64,000 nucleotides of DNA from Shinisaurus crocodilurus (Eukaryota; Chordata; Lepidosauria; Squamata; Shinisauridae): NCBI GenBank assembly GCA_021292165.1, contig CM037877.1, positions 219,211,350 to 219,275,349 of the forward strand, read 5' to 3'. This document shows, piece by piece, positions 32,699 to 42,672 of this stretch. The notes under the pieces were generated by a model. That model saw only the letters and a program-made list of their open reading frames with translations, was not told the origin of the DNA and made no database searches. A program made the translations under genes and the position numbers. The number at the start of each line of letters is the position of its first letter. Within the stretch, counting starts at the first letter, position 1.

Positions 32699-33620
32699 TG
32701 TGAAGGATCAGCACCCGGATCCTTTGCGTGAGTTCGGCGACTATAGGGTTAACCGGCAAGGAGATTTTTCATAGATCATAGAGTTGGAAGGAGCCTACAA
32801 GGCTATCGAGTCCAACCCCCTGCTCAATGCAGGAAACTAGAGGAGGGGTCTCCCATCCAAGTAATGACCAGGCTTGACCCTGCTTAGCTTTCCACACTCA
32901 GACAAGCTGAGCCAGCGTAAGCCACAGGCCACAGATACGGCTCGTATCGGCTCTCGCGTACAAGAGGAAAAACCACAGTCCTTTGAATGCCCAAATAAGG
33001 CTTTTATTTGTTTATACAATCGTACAGATCGGAACTAGCAGCTTTTCAGGAATACGCTTACTGTCAACACAACCTTGGTTGACCCCCGTCTTACCCAATC
33101 AGCAGGCTCCCAGGCTAGCAGAGTGAACCTCGTCTCTCCTTAGATCAAAGACAATACCCCTAGTCCGTTTCAGCCCAGCTCCAGATCGGCGCGGTGTGGC
33201 TGAGAATGGCGTACCCGGGCGGCTTGCGTTAAGGTGGATCTGGCCCTGGTGTACCCGTGGTTCCCAACAACCAACTACCGGAAGGGAGAGGGGTTTTCTA
33301 CCCCGGATTTCCCGCTCTCCCCGCCCTCTGGGTCAGGTGGGGGCTTATGCCTGTCCCTCTGTTTCAGGTGGGCTTATTCCTGCCCAGGCAAGAAGGTGAC
33401 GTAGGGGTACTTTGCAGCTCTTTGAGACTGCCCTGCTCGTTGATGGTCCTTGATGGTCCTTCCTGGACTTTTGTGGATCTCCGCCGAGGCCCTCCTTTGT
33501 TGGGGCTGATGACTTGTCTGGTTGCTTCCCCGGTGATCTCATCCCTCCTCCCTCGCCCCCTCCCTTGAGGGAATTGTGTGTGTGTGTGTGTGTGCAACTG
33601 GTGTTTGGGCTTTCTCCATA
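32699..33620 (-). repeat. Gypsy 5' LTR, interrupted by a 5S/CR1 SINE
   Basis: It is the same as 22137-22885 apart from a handful of substitutions, a GT-repeat difference and an insertion of 167 bp plus a 4-bp duplication. The outer end reads CCATA instead of CCACA, a C-to-T change. An AATAAA signal lies on the minus strand at 33003-33008. The flank AAAGG (33621-33625) is the right target duplication. Confidence 0.95.
32766..32932 (-). mobile_element. 5S rRNA-derived SINE with CR1-type tail, copy 2
   Basis: A complete 167-bp insertion in the LTR, flanked by AGAT (32762-32765 and 32933-32936). The comparison with the empty LTR at 22137-22885 defines both ends. Minus strand: 5S-like head with 'AAAGCTAAGCAGGGTC' and 'TTACTTGGATGGGAGACC', then the CR1 3' end ('GCATTGAGCAGGGGGTTGGA', 'CCTTCCAACTCTATGATC') and a short T/A tail. 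No tRNA part or central domain is present, unlike larger 5S-headed SINEs. Confidence 0.92.
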
Positions 33621-33930
33621 AAAGGGTATTGGGATAATATGATCCAAATAATGGGTCCCCTCTATACCACCCATATACGGTACTACCCTGGCAGCAGTAT
33701 TCTACACCACTTGTGCAACCTTACATAGAGCTCTTTGCAAGAGTCTAACCTGGGTGTCACCAAAGCATGTGGGACAGTGGCCAGCTCTGCCTTCTCCAGG
33801 AAAAGCTGCTGCTGGTGCACTGGCCAAAACTGCAAAGGTGCCCCTGGCCCTAGCCACCACTTGACCGTTCAGGACCGAAACCAGGTCCAGAAGCATTTCC
33901 AAAATACACACCTGAGAAAAACACAGAAAC
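33621..33930 (-). mobile_element. L2-clade LINE, right half of the Gypsy target
   Basis: It continues the L2 copy that stops at 22136. On the minus strand it reads ORF2-end-like sequence, with 'TTGCAAGAGTCTAACCTGGG' and 'CAGCAGTATTCTACACCACTTG' corresponding to segments at 36995-37075. It is separated from its other half by 11.5 kb of younger insertions. Confidence 0.65.
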
Positions 33931-34486
33931 CAACCCTTCCTGGGACAGGCTTCCTACTGATCAAAGCAGTTAGTTTCCCTTTTGTTGACAGGGTAGCAGT
34001 ATGTGCAGGGGTGATTGGTTGTTTTATTGATATTCTAAGCCACTTAGAATGTATTCCAGAAAAAGTGGATTATTAATATTTTAATAAATAAAACATAATT
34101 GAATAGAATGCTGCCATGTGCTGTGCCCCTTCACATTATAATGGTGGGAAAGTCTGCCGCTAGAAAGAAAAGGAAAAACACTCACACCACATTTTCTACA
34201 CAGCTTTTAAGGTTATAAGATCCTTAGTGTGTGAGAAGTCATTATACTGAAATATAAATGTGCATTTCAGCAAGTAAAGATCCTCTTGATGAGTGGAACA
34301 GCCATGTTACAACTACAATGGTCACAACATGAAATGTATCTTTTTGCCACATCAGCACCCTACTGCTAAACCTTGAGCTTGTGGTTGCTTCTCCTGGCTC
34401 CAGGGTCCAGGAATCTACTTTGATCACAAGCCCAACTTAAAACCTCCTGATCCCTTTTGAGCTTTCCTGTCGTTCATACCATAATA
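33931..34486. other. Unannotated, with a degraded LINE/SINE-like tail
   Basis: 'AAGCCACTTAGAATGTATTCC' and 'TTAATAAATAAAAC' at 34035-34100 resemble a retroposon 3' end on the plus strand. Nothing else is recognisable. Confidence 0.35.
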
Positions 34487-34837
34487 GCCTGGTTCGCACG
34501 TAACCATGTGTGAATTTCCCTGTGGGGCTTCTCATCGTGGTGGTGGCTGCCATTTTGAATATTTGGGCATGTGACAGGGGTGCGCCGTAGCTTGTTATGT
34601 GCAAACCGGGTGGGGGTGGGTTGTCGGGGTGGTTGAGAAGCCCATCTGCAACCCTAAAATAGTCCATTGGTTCTGGATGGCTTGTCAACCACCCCAACAA
34701 CCCACCCCCACCCGGTTTGCACGTAACAAGCTACGGCGCACCCCCGTCACATGCCCAAATATTCAAAATGGCGGCAGCAACAAGAAACCCTGCAGGGAAT
34801 TCACCCATGGTGGTTTCTCATTATATGCAAACCAGCT
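34487..34837. mobile_element. Long palindromic MITE (foldback), family 1
   Basis: Two arms of about 160 bases are inverted repeats of each other. The left arm runs from 'GCCTGGTTCGCACGTAACC' through 'CATTTTGAATATTTGGGC', 'GGTGCGCCGTAGCTTGTTA' and 'AACCGGGTGGGGGTGGG'; the right arm carries the complement in reverse order. The arms are roughly 85-90% alike. The centre is near 34665. No coding capacity. The right arm contains AAAATGGCGGC, a good YY1-type motif, and the left arm has a one-base variant. Target duplication not resolved. Confidence 0.75.
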
Positions 34838-36100
34838 CAATGCGGCCCACTATGATAAGCGCCGTGGTATGGACATACCCAACGTTCCTTGAGGCACTTG
34901 GCTTTCCTGAACTTGTGAGAATCTACTGCTGTCATCTGTGTGAAGTAGCAGCTGTTTGTGTGTTTTTTCTCCTGGCATGGGTGTAACCAGAAAAGCTCAG
35001 AACGGCAATATAAAAAGCTTTCCAGCTTCAGAAAAACCCTCTGAGTCAGTGGCAGATGCATGGCTGAAACACCCTCTTTAGGAAGAGTTATTAGCGTGCG
35101 TGTGATGCGCTCTGTGCATTAGTTTAAGAGGCCGCATGGGTGAGAGTCTGAGCACAGAGCTCTAATAAAGCACTAATTGCCAGAGCGATGCGCTTAGCTC
35201 CGTTCTGAATGCCGTTCATCTTAGCGACCTCTTTTGTGCCTGAGACTAAGGAGAGGTGTTAATTACACTGTGCTCATTTCCAAGGCATAGATTACAGTGT
35301 CTTCCTGCTGCCACAGGAGCAAAGGGGGGAACAAAGAACATTCATATTTCATTTGGGAGAAAATAAAGCAGTTTAAAATCCCTCCCCCAGAGGACTTTTT
35401 TTCTTTTTTTAAATCACACCGCTCAGCTTTTGCAAAAGATGCAATTAGTGGAGCTGGCACTGCGAAGGTTCCACACAGCCAGCCCGTATTCCTACCTGTA
35501 TGCTTGCTAGCAGGCTGCCACAGCCCCAAGGTAATCTTCTCCCATTATCTGATTGATTCACTTCACCTCCCACAGCAGGAGATTAAAATCCCAGGGAGCA
35601 TTTTCTTCTTGTTCTTCTTGTTGTTTAACCACACAACAAGTTTCTTCCCACTCTCCTTCTTGATCTCTGTTTGCTTCCTCTGATTGGGAGTGGAGACCGA
35701 AATGCTGGAAATGTGGCTTTCCTCACGATGTTTTGCTGACTGTTTTTCTGGCTTTGGTCAAGAAGTGCAAAGACAGCATCAGTGTTTGAAAATGAAACAA
35801 AGCCCAATATAAATACATAAAGAACTCAAAAAGAGCTCAATTTGGCTTCTAATCAAGGAGAAAGGCCTTTGCCCGGTCAGATTTGATTCAAGCCCATTTG
35901 CCTGTTTTTATTTATAATGATGTCTAATAAACAGGAAGCGTGGTATGATGTAATTTCAAGTTATAAAAGGTATAGAGCCAAGTTACAAGAGGAATATCAT
36001 ATGATGAGTGGACCGAAGGCCAGTTTATTTATTCCCTGAAATCAAGTGATAATACTTTTTCCTGTACGGTATCGCTTCAGGCTGTAGACGGAAGCTTCAA
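34838..36100. other. Unannotated; candidate conserved non-coding DNA
   Basis: 35060-35290 has unique, non-repetitive composition with short homeodomain-like TAATT/ATTA words ('GCACTAATTGCCAGAG', 'GTGTTAATTACACTG'), as often seen in vertebrate enhancers. This is an impression from sequence texture, not evidence of conservation. No coding frame is credible. Confidence 0.3.
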
Positions 36101-36479
36101 TATTTATTTATTTATTTATTATATTTATGAATCGTCCATCTGGCCAGACATCCGGCCACTCTGAGCGATGTACAGTCCAATAAAACACAAGGGGGGGGAC
36201 ACACACACACACACAGTATAAAACACAATTAAAAACATTACAAAACTTAAATATCCTAACCCACCCCATATTCCCGCCTGAAGCCATGTTTTTAATGCCC
36301 AGAGGAACTAATCAAGGAAGGGGCATAGCGGAGGTAACTGGGGAGAGAGTTCCATAAATTGGGGGCTGCCACAGAAAAGGCCCTCCTCCTAGTCACCACC
36401 AGCCTGGTTTCTCTGGCTGATGGGACAGGGAGAAGGCCATCCGTGGCAGATCTTGTTGAGCGGCCTACTTGATGTAGCT

Positions 36480-36826
36480 CAGTGCTTCTCAAATAGTGGG
36501 GCGGGCCCCCCAGGGGGGGCGCGAGGCTCCATAAAGGGGGGCTCGTTTGACCTCAGTTAAAAGTTTTTTTTAATATTGTGTTCCTTTAAATCCTGTGCTC
36601 CTTTAAATCTTTTCTGCTACAGTTAATAAAGCTATTCTTTGTTGTAAATTGATCCACATTTCTTTCTTTTTTTATTCTCTTATACGTTAATAAGGATACA
36701 GTGTTATGCAGAGGTGTACTTATAACAATTTTATAGACAAATGATACTATTTACAGTCGCGCGGGGGGGCGCGAAATGTTTTCTTCTTCCTAGGGGGGCA
36801 TGACAGAAAATAATTGAGAAGCACTG
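36480..36826. mobile_element. Non-autonomous hAT element (347 bp)
   Basis: Perfect 13-bp terminal inverted repeats CAGTGCTTCTCAA / TTGAGAAGCACTG and an exact 8-bp target duplication ATGTAGCT (36472-36479 and 36827-36834). Subterminal G/C blocks ('GGGGCGGGCCCCCC', 'GGGGGGGCGCG') recur at both ends. The interior is AT-rich with no transposase. The L2 sequence on both sides is continuous once the element and one duplication are removed. The ends resemble those of Charlie/SPIN-like vertebrate hAT MITEs; I cannot assign the family. Confidence 0.93.
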
Positions 36827-36834
36827 ATGTAGCT

Positions 36835-37888
36835 GGAGGCGCTCCTTGAGATATACTGGACCGGAGCTGTACAAGGTTTTAAAGGTCAACGCCAACACCT
36901 TGAATTCGGCTCGGCAAACAACTGGTAGCCAGTGCAACTCTTTGAGCACTGGAGTGATGTGATCACGCCGGTGGCAGCCTTTAACCAGGCGAGCTGCTGC
37001 ATTCTGTACCAGCTGCAACTTCCGAACTGTCTTCCAGGGTAACCCCATGTAGAGCGCATTATAGTAGTCTAGGCGAGAGGAGACCAAGGCATGAACCACT
37101 GATAGGAGCAGATGATTAGGAAGGTAGGGGTGCAACTGCCGCATCAGATGGAGCTGATACAGCGCCGCCCGGCTCACAGCTGACACCTGAGCCTCCATGG
37201 ACAGCTGGGAGCCTAGAATGACTCCCAAGCTGTGGACCTGATCCTTCAGGGGTAGATGTACCCCATTCAGCACCAGGTCAACATCCCCTAACCTTCCCTT
37301 GTCTCCCACCAGAAGTACCTCGGTCTTGTTGGGGTTCAGTTTCAGCATGTTCCGTCCCATCCAGCCACCCACTGCCTCCAGGCACTTGGACAGGGTTTCA
37401 GCAGCCAACCCTGGTGAGGACTTGAAGGAGAGGTAGAGCTGCGTGTCGTCTGGATATTGATGACAGCGCACCCAAAAGCTCCTGATGATAGCGCCCAGCG
37501 GCTTCAGGTAGATGTTAAATAACATTGGGGAGAGGATGGAACCCTGCGGCACCCCACAAGTGAGCGGCCGAGGGTCCGAAGCCTCCTCCCCAAGAACTAC
37601 CCTCTGGAACCTTCCAGAGAGGAAGGACCAGAACCACTGCAATACAGTGCCTCCCATGCCCAACCCCTCCAGGCGTCCCAGGAGGATACCGTGGTCAACA
37701 GTATCAAAAGCCGCTGAGAGATCAAGGAGGACTAGAAAAGAGCATTCGCCCCTATCCAAAGCCCTCCTCATATCATCCACCAAGGCAACCAAGGCCGTTT
37801 CCATCCCATGTCCAGGCCTGAAGCCCGACTGGCATGGATCTAAATAATCGGCTTCATCCAAATGTGCCTTCAACTGAGCCACCACCAC
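36835..37888 (-). pseudogene. L2 reverse transcriptase (ORF2 part)
   Basis: An open frame of about 350 LINE codons; the last residues of the frame are read from the hAT element. The reverse transcriptase order is intact: 'SGFRPGHGMETALV' (21-34), 'LLDLSAAFDTVDH' (54-66), 'GVPQGSILSPMLFNIYL' (112-128), the catalytic box at 145-148, then 'LNPNKTEVLLVG' and 'LVQNAAARLV'. The catalytic box reads YPDD where L2 enzymes normally have Y/F-A-D-D, so this copy carries a proline substitution at a critical place. With 5' truncation, an upstream frameshift and the hAT insertion it is not functional, yet it has few stops, so it is not ancient. Confidence 0.88.
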
Positions 37889-38055
37889 CCGCTCAGAAAT
37901 GGCAAATTGGAGAATGGGCGAAAGTTGTTCAAATCTTGGGGATCTAAGGAGGGCTTCTTCAGAAGCAGTCTTATTACTGCCTCCTTAAGGGCTGTTGGCA
38001 TCACTCCCTCCTCGAGGGAGGCATTCACTACTGCCCTGATCTCCCCACCTAGTTA

Positions 38056-39717
38056 TATGAATGCTTCCCATAGAAAAGCTCATTAAAAAGTAGCATGTCA
38101 AATAGAATTCTCTTCTGTCAAACACTTCTCCCTGACATCCTAATTTTTGATGTGCAAGGAGTTTGTTTTGCTCCAAGCTAGCTGAGAACAGCCCCAAAGT
38201 AGTCACTAGGCAGGTGCCTGAGAAAGAAAATATTGTCTCAGTGCACCCCAAACTGAAGGAGAAAGGCTCAAAGCTGACACTGCTGGGCAGGTGCCCAAGA
38301 AATGAAACATTGTGCCTGTTACTGTGACCCTTACTAAGGCGCCTACCCCTAAGCTGGGCAAGAAATAAAACTTAGTCTGACTGTGACCCAAACCAAATGA
38401 GAGAGACCCGCAAAGCACCCTATAGAGCAAATCAACAAACCTGAAAGAAAATTAAATATGTAAGATAACTTAACAGCTTTTCTACATGAGGCATTTATTG
38501 GGCTCTCGTCATTCCCTATTCACAGTTGTTTACAGGTTCTTTAGATGACGTTGTGACCCTCCAGTTTCACTTCTGTTTTTAAACAGCACTTTCAGTGAGG
38601 GTTTTTTTTTTAAAGAGTAGGGGAAATGTGGTATTATTTAAAGAAAGCAAAAGAAAATGCTATTTCCACTTGTGTATTGACACTATTCTGCTATAACATG
38701 GTGCCACCTAGAGGTTATGCAATGGAAAATCAGGAAAGGAAAAGCTCTTCATGTAGTGTGTGCTCAGATCTCAATTCTGTGACAAAACTTAAAGTAAATA
38801 CAGTGGATTAACAGCCTTGTGTAAGAAAGGTCTTAGTCTTGGAGGAAAAGACCAGGCACATCTCTCCCTCATTTCTGAATTCTGTCTGGCTCTTGCCCTA
38901 AAAAGAGAAGTCCCGATGTCATATCAAATCACCCTTCCAATTTTGCTCTCTCCTATGCTCTGAAGCCTCATTCATGGCAAGGGGATCATATCTGTACACT
39001 TCTTCAAGTTCTCCAATACTCCTCTGACCACTCCTGTAGGAGAGGAGAACTCCCTCTTCTTCCTATGGGAAGAGAATGGGTTGGATCCAGCCCTCGCACA
39101 AGCGGAAGTCAGTCATGCAACAGGACTTCTGCTCCCTTGATGGGACTTCCCCACCCTTCCTCTCCCCCTGCAGACCCCCCCATCATACCCCAAATCCACT
39201 ATAGGGAGTCCCTCAACTCTCCAGAGCAGATTTGGGGAGGCACGGGGGGCTACAGGAGGGGTGGGAATCCATTCCACCAGCAGTCCCTTCCTTCCTGGTG
39301 GCAGAACAGCACCATTGCATATAACCCACTGTCACTGGCCAAGGCTGAAGGACTGCTGAACTAGCCAGCGTTTGCTTGCCTCCCCCCGCGTCCCCACTCA
39401 GGCTGTCTGTGTGCCGCAAAACATGAGAACTTGCCCTAGCTCAGCCCAACTCCTCTCTCTCCTCTCCCCCTCGGCCACACTCAGTCCCTCCCCAATGCGA
39501 CCTCTGTGCATAACTGCATAATGAAGGCCAACAGTCGCATCCCACTTCTGGAGGGTCAGGGAGCAGTGGGGGAGCCTCGATGCCACCTGTACTGTGCCAG
39601 GGCTGAAGGCTTTGTTCCTGGGGCCAGCTCCGTCCCCTCTGGTCCCAGTCTATAGAAACCCCTGAATAAAATAATGCTCTTTTCTCTTCTTCTTTTTTTG
39701 TAATAGGGTTAATAGTG
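38056..39717. other. Unannotated, with a weak internal repeat
   Basis: Between 38190 and 38400 three loosely similar blocks follow one another, each with 'GGCAGGTGCC' or 'GGGCAAG', 'AAGAAAT/GAAA' and 'CTGTGACCC' type words. The family is unknown. The remaining sequence, including short frames at 38626-38811 and 39065-39419, shows nothing recognisable. Confidence 0.35.
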
Positions 39718-39960
39718 TTTGTTTATTTATTTTATTTGTTTGTTTTACATTTATATCCCACCCATCCTCCAAGTAGCCCAAGGTGGTGTACATAATCCTC
39801 CTCCTCTCCATTTTATCCTCACAATGCTCCTGTGAGGTAGGTTAGACTGGGAGTCAGTGACTGGCCCAGGTCACCCAGTGAGCTCCATGGCCAAGTGGGG
39901 ATTAGATCCCGGGTCTCCCCAGTCCCAGACCAACACTCTAACCACTATACCACACTGGCT
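39718..39960 (-). mobile_element. Sauria-type SINE, diverged full-length copy
   Basis: The minus strand reads 'AGCCAGTGTGGTATAGTGG', box B 'CCGGGATCTAATCCCC', the body 'CCATGGAGCTCACTGGG', and a tail altered to 'GGTGGGATATAAATG' plus (AAATA)n. More substitutions than the copies at 8098 and 20986 indicate an older subfamily. Confidence 0.85.
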
Positions 39961-40898
39961 TTTTCACTGGTTGTGTTAACATATTTGTCTATTTTTCCCT
40001 GCTTTGGGGTTGTAAAGAAAACCTGCAATACAAATTTAGAAAAGAAAGTGCCTGCCTCTCTTTGCTCCATCGCACTCCACTTCTTATCCACTACCAGCAT
40101 GCAATTTCCATTAATGCATCCTTCTTCTCCTGCTCACTAGCACTCTCTAGCCATCTTTCCCAGCCCTGTTATCATACAGTTCCTGAAATAGCCCAAGAAA
40201 TTCTTAAGTGTTCACTCTGGCAAGCCATCCAATTCCACTTGTACATTCATGCAAGGCATCCCACTAATGAGGCAGAAGGGAATGTAGGCTGGCGGCTTCT
40301 TCAGGCTCAATATCTACTTTAACCCAACACTTGTAAAGTAGGTTGTATAATATTCCGAAGATATTCTTTCAGCTTGATTTCTCCCTGGCGACTTGCCGTG
40401 CTGATCAATGGCCATCAGACATGTATGACAGAAAAGCAATGTAGCTGCCACTCAGGGACATGCTGCCTGCCTCATTGTCTGCTGAAAAGCCAGACGTGCA
40501 ATCCAATTGAAAACCCTGAGCCCGTGCATGGAACGGCACATCTTAGTGGCTGTATCGGGAATCAGGTATATGGAGTGTATGATGATTGCCTAAAACACTT
40601 TGATTTACTCAATTACAATGTCTGCCTCTCCCCAGGAAACACAATCACGGTCCTCCTACCAAGCCTTTCGCCACCATAAAACATATCGCAAAGTTTAACT
40701 GACGCATTAACTGCAGTAGAACCTCAGTGTTACAAATAAGCAAGTCTGCTTCATACCTCAGGTATATAATTCCAGATGTTCTCCCCACCTGCACTGATCA
40801 TCCCATTCTGTCCCCTTGGCATTGCTCTGCAACTTCCAAGACATCTCACAGTTTTAACTACACTTATGGATAAGCAAAAATATAACAAATGGATAAGG
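39961..40898. other. Unannotated; candidate conserved non-coding DNA
   Basis: 40160-40640 is unique, balanced in composition and free of repeat signatures. It could be a conserved regulatory element, but this window alone cannot show that. The frame at 40374-40679 has no recognisable domain. Confidence 0.3.
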
Positions 40899-41074
40899 CA
40901 GGGGTGCGGAACCTCAGGCCAAATCTGGACCTTGGTGCTAGTATTTTTGTATTTTTGGCATTTTGGTGCGCCCCCCATTTTACTTTCAGCCCCACCCACC
41001 ACTGGAATATAGCCCTCAAGACCTTCTCTGAAATTGAATTTGGTTCTCAGGCTGAAAGAGGTTCCACAACCCTG
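40899..41074. mobile_element. hAT-like MITE, family 'CAGGGGTGCGGAACC'
   Basis: Left end CAGGGGTGCGGAACC and right end GGTTCCACAACCCTG are imperfect inverted repeats. The right half shares 'CCACCACTGGAATATAGCCC' and 'AAGAGGTTC' with 48400-48511. The 8-base flanks do not match, so the duplication is lost or the ends are slightly misplaced. Confidence 0.55.
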
Positions 41075-41079
41075 ATATC

Positions 41080-41330
41080 AACACCTTAAAATGTGCTCAG
41101 TAACAAATAGGTAACCAATAGAGCCTCTGCACTCTTGGTGTCATGTGCCCTTGGTAGCTAACATCTGCCAGCAGTCTGATTGCTGCATTCTGGACCAACT
41201 GGGTTTCCAAACTGCCTTCACAGGCAGCTCCACACACAGAGCATTACAGTGGTCCAGCTGAAGGCATGCACAAGAGTAGCAAGGTCTCTCTCAATTATTA
41301 GCAGAAGGCTTTGTAAAGCAACACGCATGC
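41080..41330 (-). mobile_element. L2-clade LINE ORF2/3' fragment
   Basis: On the minus strand it corresponds to the segment at 36890-37090 of the larger L2 copy ('GCAATCAGACTGCTGGC', 'TGTGTGTGGAGCTGCCTGTG'). No open frame remains. Confidence 0.6.
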
Positions 41331-42142
41331 ACACACACCATAAAACACTCACCTACTATCTGAACCTTCTCAGATATAACAAAGACAAATTATGAGGCAG
41401 ATTACTCACTTATCAGCTTATACTTCTTCTGAATCAGACCTCTGGAATCAAAAAGCATATTAAAAATGGCGACTGTCATATGAATACTGTACATGTGTAA
41501 TCACTATGAGGAATGGGGTGAGGGTAAATCTGCCTTCCATTAGCCATTTGTCCACATTCTGAGGATAAGCAACAATATCTACTGAGAAAGTAGCACATCC
41601 CATCCAACCTGTTGGAGAACTCAAAAATGGATTCAAATGTGTTTGGATTTCTATGAATCCGACCTGCGGATTCTGCAGCGGACCAGCTTTTTGCAAGTCA
41701 TGCGGATTCCATGGACTATTTCTTTACCTTTGGGGGGGGCGGGGGTTGGGCAAATTTGCATTTCTGAAAGTGCACATTAGTGCAAATGAGCAATTGCGCT
41801 AATCTGAATTAACACATTAATGACATTCTGTAGGGAAACAACCAATTCTGTCAATGAGTGGATGAGGGGATGAAAGATGCCTGGCAATCCTGCAAAACAC
41901 AGGCAGAACAGAGTTAACAAATTCCATCCATCCCTACCAAGGACAGCTATGGATAGGGAGGCAGGTAAATATTTATGTGGAGTGGTCAATATTTTGTACT
42001 TAACTGCAAGGCAGCTATATAGAGTCTACCATGCTGCACTGATATGTTGACATTCCATCTACCTCCTGTCCCAGCTGAGGCCAGCGATAAGAAAGGAGGT
42101 TGCAGCTACACAAATCCCAACACCCCAGAGTGGAAACACATG
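41331..42142. other. No recognised feature
   Basis: Unique-looking DNA leading up to the second foldback element. Confidence 0.4.
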
Positions 42143-42150
42143 ATGCTGGA

Positions 42151-42672
42151 CAGGACCTGGTGCAGGGCAGTTTGGTGCCCTAGGCTAAATTATATTTAGC
42201 GCCCCCCCTCTCGTGCCGTGGGGGGGGCTCCGGAAAGCAGCCCTGCTCTGCAACCTCCCGCCGCCGCTGCCACCACCACCAGACCCCCCCCCCGCACGCT
42301 GCCGCTGCCGCCCCCCACCTACCTTCCCACGCCTCCTCCGAAAAGGGACCCCGCGCTCTGTTTTTGCCCGGGGGAAACCAGAGCAACAGGGCTGTTTAAG
42401 CCTTGTTGCCCTGGTTCCTCCCGCCAAAACAGAGTGCGGGCGGGGCTCCGGAAACAGCGCGGAGAAGGTAGGTGTCGGGGGGGAGGCGGCGCAGAGGCGA
42501 GGCGAAGCGAGGCGAGGTGGGGGGAGGCGGCACGGGGGGAGGCGGCGCAGAGGCGAGGCGAGGTCAGGGGGAGGCGAGGTGGGGGGAGGCAGGCGCGGAG
42601 GCGAGGCAGCGCCCTCTTCCGCTACGCGCCCTAGGCAACAGCCTAGTTGGCCTAGCGGTAGCGCCGGCCCTG
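42151..42672 (+). mobile_element. GC-rich foldback hAT-like element, copy 2
   Basis: Same family and orientation as copy 1: left end CAGGACCTGGTGC, right end GCGCCGGCCCTG, a central palindrome around 'GGGCTGTTTAAGCC', and a shorter GAGGCG array. Its left flank ATGCTGGA (42143-42150) does not match its own right flank ACAGTTAC. It does match exactly the right flank of copy 3 (45845-45852). Confidence 0.85.

Larger units (their letters stand above)
22137..33620 (-). mobile_element. Gypsy/Ty3 retrotransposon, Gmr1-type (INT before RT)
   Basis: A minus-strand LTR retrotransposon with both LTRs, primer-binding site, gag-pol and polypurine tract. Both ends are flanked by the 5-bp target duplication AAAGG (22132-22136 and 33621-33625). 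Without the nested L1 and SINE insertions and their duplications it measures about 6.25 kb. Domain order is capsid, CCHC knuckle, protease, integrase, reverse transcriptase, RNase H. Gypsy elements normally have integrase last; integrase before reverse transcriptase is known from the Gmr1 group of deuterostome Gypsy elements. The LTRs differ at about five positions in 749 plus a GT-repeat length change, so the insertion is fairly recent. Two frameshifts in pol and the L1 insertion make this copy inactive. Confidence 0.93.
36101..38055 (-). mobile_element. L2-clade LINE, 5' truncated, with hAT insertion
   Basis: From right to left on the minus strand: the N-terminal edge of the reverse transcriptase region (a 'LKEAVI...LLLKKPSLDP' like block near 37940-38000, with a frameshift), the reverse transcriptase and C-terminal parts of ORF2 (36835-37888), the ORF2 end (36292-36479), a 3' UTR, and the tail 'GGCCAGATGGACGATTC' plus (ATAA)n at 36101-36145. 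A hAT element at 36480-36826 splits the ORF2 end. Confidence 0.88.

Noticed and set aside
22137..33620. Classification as a Copia element because integrase precedes reverse transcriptase
   Set aside because: The reverse transcriptase and integrase motifs, CCHC Gag and GPF/Y-like tail are Gypsy-like; the Gmr1 group explains the order.
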